Notes: generated by a model not told the origin, from the sequence alone. 64,000 bases of DNA from Granulicella sp. (GCA_025408425.1 JANXYX010000001.1:124001-188000), one strand, 5' to 3'; counted from the stretch's first letter, positions 34,476-44,321 are shown. Made by a program: numbers and translations.

Positions 34476-35321
34476 ATGCCGAAACCTGTGAAATTTTACT
34501 TCGGAAGATTAAACACTCTTGGACTATACGACTCAAAGCGAGACTTCTTACTACAAGGACTGCGTACAGATGTTGTGTTTGAAAGTCGTCACCAACGATG
34601 GGGCTACTTCCAAATCCGCGAAGACGCATCCTCACTTGGTCAGTTCATTACAGGCTATCTTGTACGTTTCCGTTCGCTTGAGGAGACGGAGATAGCTCAA
34701 TTAGAAACGCATTCCATTGGAACCGAATCCATAGAGAATTTTATCGTTGCCAAGTCTCGTTTTTATCTTCATATTCCATCCGGCTTGATCGCTTTTGACA
34801 CGGCAGGTGGCAAGGTAAAGGTTCCCACATTTATTGATATGTTTTGCCGAGTATTTGAAGAGGGCTTGCAAAACTTCTTTGTATCTGCGGAAATCCAGAT
34901 GGTTGAAGATAGGCTTGAATTTTTCCGATCGATCAGAGAATTTACGCGGATCATCAAGGTACAGGTTGCACTGCATCCTTCCAATCCTCGGAACGCTGAT
35001 CTCTGCGTAGGGGTGGACAACCGGATGAAGGCTATTGGTGCAACTAGCTTGATTGAAGAAATCCGCAATGATAGCCAGGACGGAACGCTGAAAGTTGGTG
35101 AAGATGAGCAGTTACAGAGCAAGTTTTACATGGCAGAAGATGGCTACGGAATTGCTAAAGTAACGGGGACTATAAATGGTGAAACGAGAACCATCAGCAC
35201 GAGAAACAACCCAATTACATTGTCAGTACCGAAATTTCAAACACTAGAAGATGGTGTTGTAGAGCAACTACTGGGTAGGTTTTCAGAAATTATGAGTCGG
35301 TTTGTCCGCGATGAAGCCTAG
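34476..35321 (+). CDS. Unknown soluble protein, first gene of AT-rich two-gene cassette
   Basis: 281 residues from ATG (MPKPVKFYFGRLNTLG); an upstream in-frame start adds 14 unlikely residues. Mixed alpha-beta with strands such as QFITGYLVRF, SRFYLHIPSGLIAF and IIKVQVALHPSNP, no transmembrane segment and no catalytic motif I recognise. Clearly lower GC than panE and hemB. Its last 11 nt overlap the start of a four-helix membrane gene, so the two are translated together. Soluble-plus-small-membrane architecture recalls RexA/RexB-type exclusion pairs; that is an analogy, not homology shown here. Confidence 0.6.
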   Translation: MPKPVKFYFGRLNTLGLYDSKRDFLLQGLRTDVVFESRHQRWGYFQIREDASSLGQFITGYLVRFRSLEETEIAQLETHSIGTESIENFIVAKSRFYLHIPSGLIAFDTAGGKVKVPTFIDMFCRVFEEGLQNFFVSAEIQMVEDRLEFFRSIREFTRIIKVQVALHPSNPRNADLCVGVDNRMKAIGATSLIEEIRNDSQDGTLKVGEDEQLQSKFYMAEDGYGIAKVTGTINGETRTISTRNNPITLSVPKFQTLEDGVVEQLLGRFSEIMSRFVRDEA

Positions 35322-35796
35322 AAACATATTGATCTCTTGGGACACCGGGGCCGCTCTAGTGGTCTCAATAGCTATATGGATTTTTACGTCTCCGCGAATC
35401 AGTCTTGCTTTTGGGAAAGATGTCTATTCGGTCGCGATCAGTTTGTTGTCGATCGTATTCGCAGTGTATGCAGCTGCTTTGGCGCTCATAATGACTTCGC
35501 CTGACGATGATTTCGTTCGGTTCTTAGAAGAAGACGGCAGTTTTACGCGGCTTGTGGCGACGTTTAAACATGTACTTGCCTGTCTGTTTGCATCGCTTTC
35601 AATGTCTGTAGGTTGCTACTTTGTGACGGCTTATAAGTTGTCTTTGAAAGGACATTCGGACGACACGCAATGCACTTGGCTTCTAATTGTCCTAGCCGCG
35701 CTCGCTGCATATTCGTTGACAGCGACCATGCTATCGATGGCGGACTCTATCAGCTACTCGAAATATCGGATCAAGTTTCTAAAGATGAAACAGTAG
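35311..35796 (+). CDS. Four-helix membrane protein, second gene of AT-rich cassette
   Basis: 161 residues from ATG (MKPRNILISW), overlapping the previous stop. Four hydrophobic helices: ALVVSIAIWIFTS, VAISLLSIVFAVYAAALALIM, VLACLFASLSMSVGCYFV and WLLIVLAALAAYSLTATML. A short acidic cytoplasmic or periplasmic loop (SPDDDFVRFLEEDG) lies between helices 2 and 3, and a basic tail follows. Size and topology resemble RexB-like or other small depolarising effector proteins. It ends 3 nt before the convergent hemB stop. Confidence 0.65.
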   Translation: MKPRNILISWDTGAALVVSIAIWIFTSPRISLAFGKDVYSVAISLLSIVFAVYAAALALIMTSPDDDFVRFLEEDGSFTRLVATFKHVLACLFASLSMSVGCYFVTAYKLSLKGHSDDTQCTWLLIVLAALAAYSLTATMLSMADSISYSKYRIKFLKMKQ

Positions 35797-35799
35797 CCC

Positions 35800-36789
35800 T
35801 CACCCCAGCACCTTCGCCGCATCCTTCGCAAAATAAGTCACAATAAAGTCCGCCCCAGCCCGTCGAATCGACAGCAGCGACTCCATCATCGCGCGCTCCG
35901 GCTCCAGCCATCCGCGCTGAAACGCAGCATGCAGCATCGAGTACTCCCCCGACACCTGGTAAGCCCCCATCGGCAGATCGTACCGCCCCCGCGCCTCGCG
36001 AATCACATCCAGATACGGCATCGCCGGCTTCATCAGCAGCATGTCCGCACCCTCCACAACATCCTGTTCGATCTCGCGCATCGCCTCGCGCAGATTCGCC
36101 CCATCCATCTGGTAGCTGCGCCTGTCTCCAAACTGCGGAGCGGAGTCCGCCGCCTCGCGAAACGGCCCATAGAACGCGCTCGCAAACTTCGACGCATAGC
36201 TCATGATCGGCGTCTGCTCCAGCCCGCCCGCATCCAGCGCATCGCGCATCGCAGCGATCCGGCCATCCATCATGTCGCTCGGCGCAACGATATCCGCGCC
36301 AGCCTTCGCCAGCGAGGCAGCGGTCTTCGCCAGCAACGCCACGCTCGAATCATTCTCGACTTCAAAGTGGTCGCCATCCCGCGCCACAATCCCGCAGTGC
36401 CCATGCGACGTGTACTCGCACAGACAAACATCCGCAATCTGCACCAGCGAGTCCAGCTTGCGGTTCTTCTTCAGCTCTCGCAGCGCCGTCTGCACAATGC
36501 CGTCTTCGGCCCACGCGCCCGTCGCCTGCTCATCCTTCTCCGCCGGCAGCCCAAACAGCAGCAGCCCGCCAATCCCCAGCGCCGCGCACACCTCGGCCTC
36601 TTTCACGGCCTCATCAATCGAAAGATTAAACACGCCCGGCATCGAGCTGATCTCTTTGCGAACACCTTCGCCCGGACAGATAAACAGCGGATAGATCAGG
36701 GCACTCGGCCGCAGATGCGTCTCACGCACCAGCGACCGCATCGCTTCAGTCCGGCGCAACCGCCGCAAACGCGTAGCAGGAAAGTTCAT
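35800..36789 (-). CDS. hemB: Porphobilinogen synthase (delta-aminolevulinate dehydratase)
   Basis: 329-residue heme-pathway enzyme joining two 5-aminolevulinates. Zinc-type active site: C122, C124 and C132 in [14 protein letters not shown]; Schiff-base lysines in [15 protein letters not shown] and [12 protein letters not shown]-terminal arm [18 protein letters not shown] is typical. Complete. It converges with the AT-rich cassette without a terminator between them. Confidence 0.96.
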   Translation of the reverse strand: MNFPATRLRRLRRTEAMRSLVRETHLRPSALIYPLFICPGEGVRKEISSMPGVFNLSIDEAVKEAEVCAALGIGGLLLFGLPAEKDEQATGAWAEDGIVQTALRELKKNRKLDSLVQIADVCLCEYTSHGHCGIVARDGDHFEVENDSSVALLAKTAASLAKAGADIVAPSDMMDGRIAAMRDALDAGGLEQTPIMSYASKFASAFYGPFREAADSAPQFGDRRSYQMDGANLREAMREIEQDVVEGADMLLMKPAMPYLDVIREARGRYDLPMGAYQVSGEYSMLHAAFQRGWLEPERAMMESLLSIRRAGADFIVTYFAKDAAKVLG

Positions 36790-36844
36790 CCCAATAGTCT
36801 AAGCCGAGCCGCCAGGCTTAAGCGGAGCACGCTGTGAGAGAAAC

Positions 36845-37399
36845 CTAGCTGCGGTCCGCGATCGCGTCGTACTCCAGGCCTGAAGCCGCCGGAACCAGCA
36901 CCCAAAGCGTATAGATGCCAAGCCCCGTTCCCAGCAGCGGCTTGAACAACGCCAGCACAGCAGCAACAATCGCAACCGTCCGCCCCCACGGCTTCCGGCT
37001 CAACAGACCGATACCCACCAGCAGAGCGAGCGCCGCACCAATAACCGTAATCGTCCCAATCACCGGAACCAGAGCGCCCATCCACGGCATCCCAAAGACC
37101 CCGAAATCGTGATGCATGTGCCAGCCGTTGTACCCGAAGCCCCCCATCGACATGGCCCGCAGAAAGAACATCCCCATCAATCCGGCGATCACCCGATAAG
37201 CCCCATAGATGCACCATAAAACCCCTAGTGCCTGCAGATTCCGCTGTACCCGCGGCATCATCGGCGGCATCACATACATCGGCGGCGGGCTATATCCCGC
37301 CGGTGGCGCAGCTACCGGAGGCCCCGATACCTGCGTCCCGCACTTTGTGCAGAACCGAACCTCTGTCTCTACCGGTTGACCACATGCCTGACAGACCAT
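36845..37399 (-). CDS. Zinc-ribbon membrane protein
   Basis: 184 residues from the ATG of MVCQACGQPVE, behind a GGAGGTG ribosome site. An N-terminal zinc ribbon (CQACG...FCTKCG) is followed by a proline-rich linker and three to four hydrophobic helices (VLWCIYGAYRVIAGLMGMFFL, LVPVIGTITVIGAALALLVGIGLL, VAIVAAVLALFKPLLG). Such proteins are common in Acidobacteria; role unknown. Same strand as hemB, 55 bp upstream of it. Confidence 0.75.
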   Translation of the reverse strand: MVCQACGQPVETEVRFCTKCGTQVSGPPVAAPPAGYSPPPMYVMPPMMPRVQRNLQALGVLWCIYGAYRVIAGLMGMFFLRAMSMGGFGYNGWHMHHDFGVFGMPWMGALVPVIGTITVIGAALALLVGIGLLSRKPWGRTVAIVAAVLALFKPLLGTGLGIYTLWVLVPAASGLEYDAIADRS

Positions 37400-37514
37400 C
37401 GCACACCTCCTGAACATCCCACGCGGCCCGCGTTCTCTTCCTTTTACGCACATCCGGCGTCGCCAGTTCCATCAATCTCACAGACTCTGGAGTGCGACGG
37501 TTACGATAATAGAC

Positions 37515-40004
37515 GTGAACCCGCTGTCGCTGTTACCCAATATCCCGTCGCCCCTCCCCGAAACCAGTACCGCCGCACTGGAATGGTTCCGCCTGCGCGA
37601 CCACATCGCCGACCGCACTTTTTCGCCCCTCGGCCGCGCCTGGATCCTCGCCCTGGAGCCCTCCAGCGACCTCCCCTGGATCGACCAGCAGCAGCAGCGC
37701 ACCGCCGAACTCCGCCGCATGCTCTCCAGCGGCGGCAGCTTCGACTTCCGCGGCCTCTTCGACCCCACCATCCCGCTCGACAAAGCCCGCATCGACGGTG
37801 CCGCCCTGGAAGCCACCGAGATCCGCGACCTCATCCACGTCGTCGAGCGCGTAGCCGCATGGCGCAACCTGCTCGAACCCTCTCCCAACGCCACCCGCTA
37901 CACCTGGCCCGGCATCGCTCAGCTCTCCGCCCCGCTGCTCCACTACGACTTCGCCCCGCTCCTCCGCATGTTGCGCGGAAAGATCGAACCCGACGGCAGC
38001 CTCAACGACGACGCCTCCCCCGAACTCCGCCGCATCCGCCGCGCCATGGAGCGCCAGCACCGCGCCATCGAGGACAGCCTCCGCAAGTCGCTTCGCGCCC
38101 TCTCCGACGGCGGCAGCACCCAGGACGAACTCATCACCATCCGCGGCGACCGCTTCGTCATCCCCGTCAAAGCTGAGTTCAAACGCAAGGTCCCCGGAGT
38201 CATCCACGGCTCATCCTCCTCCGGCCAGACCGTCTTCGTCGAACCCCTTGAAACCATTGAGCAGAACAACGAACTCGTCCGCCTCCTCGACGAAGAGCAA
38301 TCCGAGATTCACCGCATCCTCGTCGCCATGACCCGCGCCCTCGGCCAGAACGCCACCGCCATCCACCTCGGCACCTGCATCCTCGCCGAGGTCGAGTCCC
38401 ACGCCGCCCGCGCGCGCTTCGCCACCTCCCTCAACTGCGTCCGCCCCACATTCACCGTCGAGGATCCACAGCTTTCCCTCACCGCCGCCCGCCACCCGCT
38501 GCTCGAACTCCGCATGCGCGCCGCAGCACTCGAAGAAGGAAGCGAACCCAGCACTCCCGTCCCGCTCACCATCATCCTCCCGCCCGCCGCCAAGCAACTG
38601 ATCATCAGCGGCCCCAACACCGGCGGCAAGACCGTCTCGCTCAAGACCCTCGGCCTGCTCGCTCTCATGGCCCAGGCCGGAATCCCCGTACCCGCCGAAG
38701 AGGCCATCATGCCCCTCTTCACCAGCATCTACGCTGACATCGGCGACGCCCAGTCCATCGAGCGCAACCTCTCCAGCTTCTCCGCCCACGTCGTCAACCT
38801 CGACCGCATCTCCCGCCTCGCCGACAGCAACTCCCTCGTACTGCTCGACGAACTCGGCTCCGCCACTGACCCAGAAGAAGGCGCAGCCCTCGCCGTCGCC
38901 ATCGCCACCCACTTTCTCCACCTCAACACCTGGTGCTGCATCACCACCCACCTCACCTCGCTCAAGGTCTACGCCGCCAATCACGCCGGAGTCCTCAACG
39001 CCGCCGTCGGCTTCGACCAGCAAACCCTCACCCCCACCTACGAGCTGCGCCTCGGCGTCCCCGGAGCCTCCGCCGGCCTCAACATCGCAGCCCGCCTCGG
39101 CCTCCGCCCCGACATCATCGCCGCCGCCCGCGCCCAGATGACTACCCAGACCGCCGACATCGGAGCCTTCCTCGACTCGCTCCACGACCAGCTCACCGCC
39201 GCCGCCGCCGAGCGCGAAACCTTACGCCTGCGCGAAGCCGAGCTCTCCCGCGAAAAAGCCCGCGTCGAAGTCGAAGGCCGTGTCGAGCAGAAACAACGCA
39301 CCAAGGAGCTCGAAGCCAAACTCAACTCCCTCCTCGAAGACTTCGCCTACCAGCTCCGTGAGACCGTCAAGGCCATCGACGACAAGACCGTAGCCCAGAA
39401 GATCGCCCGCGACTCCGACCGCCGCATGGCCACCCTCCGCCGTGAGTTCTCCGAGCAATTCAACTCCACCGTCGTTGCCCACACCACCCGCGCTGACAAG
39501 AACGACCCCGCCGCCCAGCCCCACCTCCCCAAGGGCATCAAGGTCGGCGACCTCGTCAAACTCAAATCCCTCGGCCGCCAGGCCCGAGTCGACCGCATCA
39601 TCGACCCTAAGAACTTCGAAGTCTCCATGGGCCCCATGAAGATGCGCGCCGCCATCGGCGACATCGCCGAGGTCGAATCCGTCAAAGTCGTCACTCCGCT
39701 CGAAGCCGCCCGAAAGCGTGGCAACATCACCGTCTCAACCACACAAAATACCGACTACCTACCATCCGAAATCAACGTAATTGGACGCACCGCCGACGAG
39801 GCCCAGTCCGAAGTAGAGCGCTATATCGACCAGGCATTCCTCGCCGGACTGCCCCGCGTCCGCATCGTCCACGGCACCGGCATGGGCGTCCTCCGCCGCA
39901 CCCTCCGCGAATACCTCCGCAGCCACCCCCACGTCTCCGAAGTCACCGAAGCCGCCCAAAACGCAGGCGGCCAGGGTGCAACGTTAGTCGAACTGAGGCA
40001 GTGA
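37515..40004 (+). CDS. mutS2: Endonuclease MutS2
   Basis: 829 residues. The MutS-type ATPase has Walker A SGPNTGGKTVSLKT (K372) and Walker B LVLLDELGSATDPEEGAAL; a long coiled coil and KOW-like segment (IKVGDLVKLKSLG) follow, then a C-terminal Smr domain with HGTGMGVLRR (H786). The usual LDLHG of Smr is altered to EINVIGRT. MutS2 acts on branched DNA and on stalled ribosomes. The GTG start lacks a ribosome site and GATAAT lies 4 bp before it, so a leaderless mRNA is possible. Confidence 0.93.
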   Translation: MNPLSLLPNIPSPLPETSTAALEWFRLRDHIADRTFSPLGRAWILALEPSSDLPWIDQQQQRTAELRRMLSSGGSFDFRGLFDPTIPLDKARIDGAALEATEIRDLIHVVERVAAWRNLLEPSPNATRYTWPGIAQLSAPLLHYDFAPLLRMLRGKIEPDGSLNDDASPELRRIRRAMERQHRAIEDSLRKSLRALSDGGSTQDELITIRGDRFVIPVKAEFKRKVPGVIHGSSSSGQTVFVEPLETIEQNNELVRLLDEEQSEIHRILVAMTRALGQNATAIHLGTCILAEVESHAARARFATSLNCVRPTFTVEDPQLSLTAARHPLLELRMRAAALEEGSEPSTPVPLTIILPPAAKQLIISGPNTGGKTVSLKTLGLLALMAQAGIPVPAEEAIMPLFTSIYADIGDAQSIERNLSSFSAHVVNLDRISRLADSNSLVLLDELGSATDPEEGAALAVAIATHFLHLNTWCCITTHLTSLKVYAANHAGVLNAAVGFDQQTLTPTYELRLGVPGASAGLNIAARLGLRPDIIAAARAQMTTQTADIGAFLDSLHDQLTAAAAERETLRLREAELSREKARVEVEGRVEQKQRTKELEAKLNSLLEDFAYQLRETVKAIDDKTVAQKIARDSDRRMATLRREFSEQFNSTVVAHTTRADKNDPAAQPHLPKGIKVGDLVKLKSLGRQARVDRIIDPKNFEVSMGPMKMRAAIGDIAEVESVKVVTPLEAARKRGNITVSTTQNTDYLPSEINVIGRTADEAQSEVERYIDQAFLAGLPRVRIVHGTGMGVLRRTLREYLRSHPHVSEVTEAAQNAGGQGATLVELRQ

Positions 40005-40042
40005 AAAGTCACCTTCGCTGCAGCTTCTCAGCCAAAAGCCTT

Positions 40043-40078
40043 CGGGGTGTCGAGTCGACTTAACGACCCGACACCCCG
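40043..40078. terminator. Terminator between mutS2 and convergent gene
   Basis: 10-bp perfect stem CGGGGTGTCG/CGACACCCCG with a 16-nt loop, followed by ATTTGATCTTT. It lies between two convergent genes and may serve both. Confidence 0.7.
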
Positions 40079-40102
40079 ATTTGATCTTTGGATGAAGTGA
40101 GC

Positions 40103-40570
40103 TTAATTCTTTACGGTCATCGCATCAGAATCTACAGCCTTCTTGCCCGTTACTCCCTCTAATGCCGCAAGGATGCCACGATACTCGTTCTTATCACACT
40201 GCATCGCGAAGCCTCCCTTTTTGTCTCCATCAGCCCACGTAAGCCCAACAAAGTGCTTCTTCGATTTCGAGAATGCCATCAAAGCGCCTACCCCCAAGGA
40301 GATAATGGCGAGGCCTATCGCCGTCCCGATTCGCCGGTGTACATCCTGTCCGTACGTAATCTCAGTGATCGAAGCCGCGGGGATGTTTACAAGCTCATCT
40401 TTGCCATGAGCAATCCGGATAATCGTCGAATCCACAATAAGCTGCACGTTCGTGCCTGATTTTACGTTTTGAACCGAGCCGCCATCATAGGTGACTTTGT
40501 AGCTGTTATCTGCGGCGAACGCAGTGGTGGGTACAACAAGGCAGAGGAACAGGGCGAGCAAACTCTTCAT
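40103..40570 (-). CDS. Exported protein of unknown function
   Basis: 155 residues from the ATG after AAGGAGCC. Signal peptide MKSLLALFLCLVVPTTAFA, then a small beta domain (NSYKVTYDGGSVQNVKSGTNVQLIVDSTIIRI) and one transmembrane helix (TAIGLAIISLGVGALMAF) followed by a soluble end. Probably inner-membrane anchored with the beta domain outside. No family recognised. More AT-rich than mutS2. Confidence 0.7.
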   Translation of the reverse strand: MKSLLALFLCLVVPTTAFAADNSYKVTYDGGSVQNVKSGTNVQLIVDSTIIRIAHGKDELVNIPAASITEITYGQDVHRRIGTAIGLAIISLGVGALMAFSKSKKHFVGLTWADGDKKGGFAMQCDKNEYRGILAALEGVTGKKAVDSDAMTVKN

Positions 40571-40676
40571 GAATGGCTCCTTGGAATGCCACCCTTTGTA
40601 CGGCCTAAGTTCCGTGAGGTCAACGTCTTTCTTTTTTGTCAAGCCTGCTTGGTGATTAGGTTGGAGTGACGCGGCT

Positions 40677-41690
40677 CTAAGGCTTCGTAGCAAGAATCAG
40701 TGGCGACGGCCCCGGCGAATCAAGCGTGCGCGCATTCACAAACCCAGCCTCCGCCAGCCAACTGCTGATCTCCTCAAACGAGTACGTCCCGCCGTTCTCC
40801 GTATTCACCAGCATATTCACCGCAAAGAACAGCCCATTCAAAGGCCCTGTTCGATCCGAATTCACTAGAAACTCTTGAATCGCAATCGTCCCCCCAGGCG
40901 CCAGCGCAGCAAACGTCTTTGCCAGCAGCGCACGGCTGCGCTGTTCTCCCTCGCTATGCAGAATGTGTCCCAGCGTCGCGACGTTGTGATTGCTCCCGAA
41001 GTCCGCCTGCATCAGGTCGCCTTCAACAAACGAGAACCGGTCGGTCAGCCCGAACCGTGCAACAGTCTTGCGCGTTACAGGCAGCACGTCCGGCCAATCA
41101 ACAGCGGTAACGCGAACCTGCTCGGAGCCCTGCGCAAGAGCAATCCCCCACACGCCCGACCCCGTCGCAAGGTCCAGCACGCGGCCCGCCCCACCGCTCG
41201 CGGCAAGATGCCCGGCAAGCGCCTGCGCCGCCGGATAGCTCATCGGAAAAATATCGCTGACAAAATTCTGGAAAAACTCACTACCCTCCGCCTCCTGATT
41301 CACGGCCTCCACCGGTTTGCCAGTCTCTACAACCTCGTTCAGGTGAAGCCACCTGGGAATCAGATGCTCGCTGCAATGCCGAATCATTCCGCCCTGGAAC
41401 GCGGGCTTGGTGCTCACCAGAAAAGCTGCACTCTCAGGCGTCAGCGAGTAGCTGCCCTGCGTGTCTTTCGCCAGAAAATTCAACCCCACCAGCACATTCA
41501 TAATCGCGCTCAGTCCACGTTCTGAAGCACCGGTCGCCTCATGGACCTCACGGACGCTCTTCGCACCGCTATCCAGCACATCGAACACGCGATGCCGTAT
41601 CGCCGCCTCCAGAACCAGCGGCGGGACATATCCCCAGGCAAACTGCATAATGCGTTCAGGCGTCACGGGAGAACCACTGGGAATCGTCAT
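40677..41690 (-). CDS. SAM-dependent O-methyltransferase with dimerisation domain
   Basis: 337 residues. A winged-helix dimerisation domain (AAIRHRVFDVLDSGAKSVREVHEATGASERGLSAIM) precedes a class-I methyltransferase with VLDLATGSGVWGIALAQ, a VDWPDVL acidic loop, and GHILHSEGEQRSRALLAKTFAALAPGGTIAIQEF. This is the hydroxyindole/caffeate O-methyltransferase architecture (small-molecule methylation). ATG used; a GTG two codons earlier is equally possible. Confidence 0.85.
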   Translation of the reverse strand: MTIPSGSPVTPERIMQFAWGYVPPLVLEAAIRHRVFDVLDSGAKSVREVHEATGASERGLSAIMNVLVGLNFLAKDTQGSYSLTPESAAFLVSTKPAFQGGMIRHCSEHLIPRWLHLNEVVETGKPVEAVNQEAEGSEFFQNFVSDIFPMSYPAAQALAGHLAASGGAGRVLDLATGSGVWGIALAQGSEQVRVTAVDWPDVLPVTRKTVARFGLTDRFSFVEGDLMQADFGSNHNVATLGHILHSEGEQRSRALLAKTFAALAPGGTIAIQEFLVNSDRTGPLNGLFFAVNMLVNTENGGTYSFEEISSWLAEAGFVNARTLDSPGPSPLILATKP

Positions 41691-41936
41691 AATCACGCTC
41701 TCTATAATAAGAATTTTGGAATGGCGAATCGTAACACGATCAGCTCACGCACCGTTGAACCATGCGCCACTACAGATCAACACCGACCTGCTTTAACCGT
41801 CAGATCGCTGCCTTACAGCGCCAACCGCAAACAAAAAGACCTGGCAAATAGCCAGGTCTTTCAGTAGTTGCTCTTGCGCCAAAAGCTCGTCAGCCTCGTT
41901 GGCAGATCGCGCCGTGCGCGTAGGACGCAATTGGCA

Positions 41937-43109
41937 TCAGATCCGCATCGGCATCAAGATGTACCGGTACTTCACATCCTCATTGGCATCTTCAGGCCGC
42001 ATCTGCCCGGCACTCTGCGCGTCCTTGAACTCCAGCCGCACCTCGCCCGTATTCCCAATCGCCTTCAGAAAATCGATCAGGTACTGGCTATTGAACCCCA
42101 CCACCAGCGGATCGTAGTTGTAAGGGGTCTCAATCGTATCTTCCGACTCACCCGCCTCGGTCGACGACGACGACAGCTTCAGCTCATTCTGCTCCAGCCG
42201 AATCTTGATCGCACCGCTCCGCTCATCCGCGAACTGCGCCACGCGCTGGATCGAACCCATCAGGTCTTCCGAGCGCACGATTACAAACTTGTTGTTGTCC
42301 CGCGGCAGCACTGCCTCGTAGTTCGGGAACTGACCCGTCAGCTTGCGGCTGGTCAGCACCCGTCCGCCCACCTTGAAGAACAGCGTCTGGTCATCATCCG
42401 CAAACTCCAGCGTCTCTGCGTCCGTGTTGCTCAGCAGGCCAGACAACTCAGCCAGCGCCTTGCGCGGAATCAGCGTCTTCTTCTCGCCCGAAACGCCTTC
42501 CAGCGTCTCGCCCAACTTCTCAATATGCGCCAGACGGTGGCCATCGGTCGCGACCATCGCCATCGACTCCGCCTTCAGCACCAGCAGCGCGCCATTCAGC
42601 GTGTAGCGGCTCTCTTCGTTCGAGATCGAGAAGATCGTCTTCGAGATCATGTTCTTCAGCGACGGCACCGAGATCTTGAACGCGCCGCTCGCCGGAAACT
42701 CCGGAACCTGCGGAAAGTTCGCCCGTGCCATTCCCACCATCTTGGTGTTCGAGCGGCCCGCGCGAATCTGCACCCAGTGGTTGTCCATCAGCTTGATCGA
42801 GATGTCGCCCTCAGGCAGCAGCTTGATGTAGTCGTACAGCTTGCGCGCTGGAATCGTGCATGCGCCCGGCTTCTTTACCTTCGCCGCGCAACTCGTACGC
42901 AGGCTCTGGTCCAGATCGGTTGCGGTGATCGTCAACCGGTCGTCCGCAGCCTCAAACAGAAAGTTCGAGAGAATCGGAATCGTCGTCTTACGCTCCACAA
43001 CGGACTGCGCTGCGGTCAACTCTCGCAGCAACTCCGCACGCGAGACCGTGATCTCGAGGTTGCCGGTGGGGGCTGTTGCTGCGGTCATCTCGGGCTCTTG
43101 GGTTGCCAT
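41937..43109 (-). CDS. dnaN: DNA polymerase III beta subunit (sliding clamp)
   Basis: 390 residues from ATG (MATQEPEMTAATAPTGNLEITV); a TTG start nine codons earlier is less likely. Three clamp domains are evident, with VVERKTTIPILSNF, ATDGHRLAHIE and the canonical C-terminal YRYILMPMRI. The extra 20 residues before the first strand are unusual. It lies downstream of dnaA on the same strand, separated by an oppositely oriented gene and a 0.6-kb gap. Confidence 0.97.
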   Translation of the reverse strand: MATQEPEMTAATAPTGNLEITVSRAELLRELTAAQSVVERKTTIPILSNFLFEAADDRLTITATDLDQSLRTSCAAKVKKPGACTIPARKLYDYIKLLPEGDISIKLMDNHWVQIRAGRSNTKMVGMARANFPQVPEFPASGAFKISVPSLKNMISKTIFSISNEESRYTLNGALLVLKAESMAMVATDGHRLAHIEKLGETLEGVSGEKKTLIPRKALAELSGLLSNTDAETLEFADDDQTLFFKVGGRVLTSRKLTGQFPNYEAVLPRDNNKFVIVRSEDLMGSIQRVAQFADERSGAIKIRLEQNELKLSSSSTEAGESEDTIETPYNYDPLVVGFNSQYLIDFLKAIGNTGEVRLEFKDAQSAGQMRPEDANEDVKYRYILMPMRI

Positions 43110-43229
43110 GGTCACAGTCTTCTCTCCGTCGTTCAATTGTTCCGTGCGCGTTGTTCAGTGCTTCCGGTCGCTGGCAAAACTCTACACTAGCCGCTACGCT
43201 GTCTGCTTGATTCTAGGGGCGAACCACCC

Positions 43230-43670
43230 TGCAGCGCGATAGATTTCTTTGTGGAAAGCATGGTCGCTTGTGTGCGATCAAGGCACCTCCTCCAATCCCC
43301 AAACCCTGCATGCCATTCCGCTTACTGCTTCTAATAAAACAAGCTAAAAAGAGACTAATTACCAGTACTAGTACTCGTTGTCGCTTGAAAAGTGGATAAC
43401 CCTCCTATCAGCTTTATCCTCATCACCTTAGACCTCACCCTCGTTTTAGAAAACTAGTCCCCGTAATGCGCAAGGTTAGGAAGACTCGGTACCTCCAGCG
43501 GCCAACACCCCCGGTTATCCCACTTCTTCACAATCCTCTCCACCAACTTCTGAGAAGACCCGTATGCAACAGTGGGAATGACGTTGAAGTGACGCAACAA
43601 CAACCGCTTAGCCGACCCACTTTTTTCACACATTGTTCCACCGGCAGAGGATAATCGGGACGTATCTCCG
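43230..43670. other. Candidate oriC in dnaN-dnaA gap (DnaA-box-like cluster)
   Basis: The gap from 43110 to 43682 has no convincing gene. It holds an AT-rich stretch (about 43331-43375) and several DnaA-box-like sites: TGTGGAAAG (43250), AGTGGATAA (43391), TTATCCTCA (43414), TTATCCCAC (43515), TTTTTCACA (43622, fits the relaxed TTWTNCACA) and GGATAAT (43650). None is a perfect TTATCCACA. dnaN proximity supports an origin; the weak boxes and lack of skew change do not. Confidence 0.35.
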
Positions 43671-43682
43671 AGAGGCACACTT

Positions 43683-44321
43683 ATGCGCATCGCGATATTC
43701 GGAGCCACCGGGGCCACTGGCCTCCTGCTTACTGAGCGGTGTCTCGCTGCCGGACACACCGTAAAAGTCCTCGCTCGCAACCCCGCAACCTTCCGTTTCG
43801 CGAGCCAGGTCGAAGTCATTCAGGGTGATGCCAAGGACCCCGCCGCCGTCCGCCAGACCGTTGCTGGCAGCGATGTCGTATTCAACGCCCTCGGTGCCCG
43901 TTCTTTCAAGCGCGAAGAGGTCCTCGAAATCGCCGTTCCTCTCATCATCGCCGCTATGCAGGACCTTGGCGTTCGCCGCATCATCGCACTCGGCTCAGCC
44001 GGGGCCCTGCCTACCTCCCTCGACAAGCAGCCCGCCTACCGTCGCTGGATCGTCCAGAACATCGTCTATAACACCATCCTCAAGTGGCCCGTAGCCTCGC
44101 AGATCGCCCAGTACGCCGCCCTATCCACCAGCAACCTCGACTGGACTATGGTGATGCCAGCCATGCTCACCAACAGCCCCGCCCGAGGCTCCTACCGCAT
44201 CGATGCCGACGCTCTGCCCCGCAACGGCAGTCGCATCGCCCGTGCTGACGTCGCCGACTTCATGATGCAGCAACTCACCAGCCCGCAGTGGATCCGCAAA
44301 GGTGTCTACCTCGCCTATTAG
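43683..44321 (+). CDS. NAD(P)-binding NmrA/SDR-like protein
   Basis: 212 residues. N-terminal Rossmann motif IAIFGATGATGLLLTERCL, VKVLARNP for NADP, a VIQGDAKD acidic turn, DVVFNALGA and a later IIALGSAGA. It matches atypical short-chain NAD(P)H-binding proteins of NmrA/HIM1 type, which act as redox sensors or oxidoreductases. Its location between dnaN and dnaA, opposite to both, is unusual. It converges on dnaA across a strong terminator. Confidence 0.8.
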   Translation: MRIAIFGATGATGLLLTERCLAAGHTVKVLARNPATFRFASQVEVIQGDAKDPAAVRQTVAGSDVVFNALGARSFKREEVLEIAVPLIIAAMQDLGVRRIIALGSAGALPTSLDKQPAYRRWIVQNIVYNTILKWPVASQIAQYAALSTSNLDWTMVMPAMLTNSPARGSYRIDADALPRNGSRIARADVADFMMQQLTSPQWIRKGVYLAY

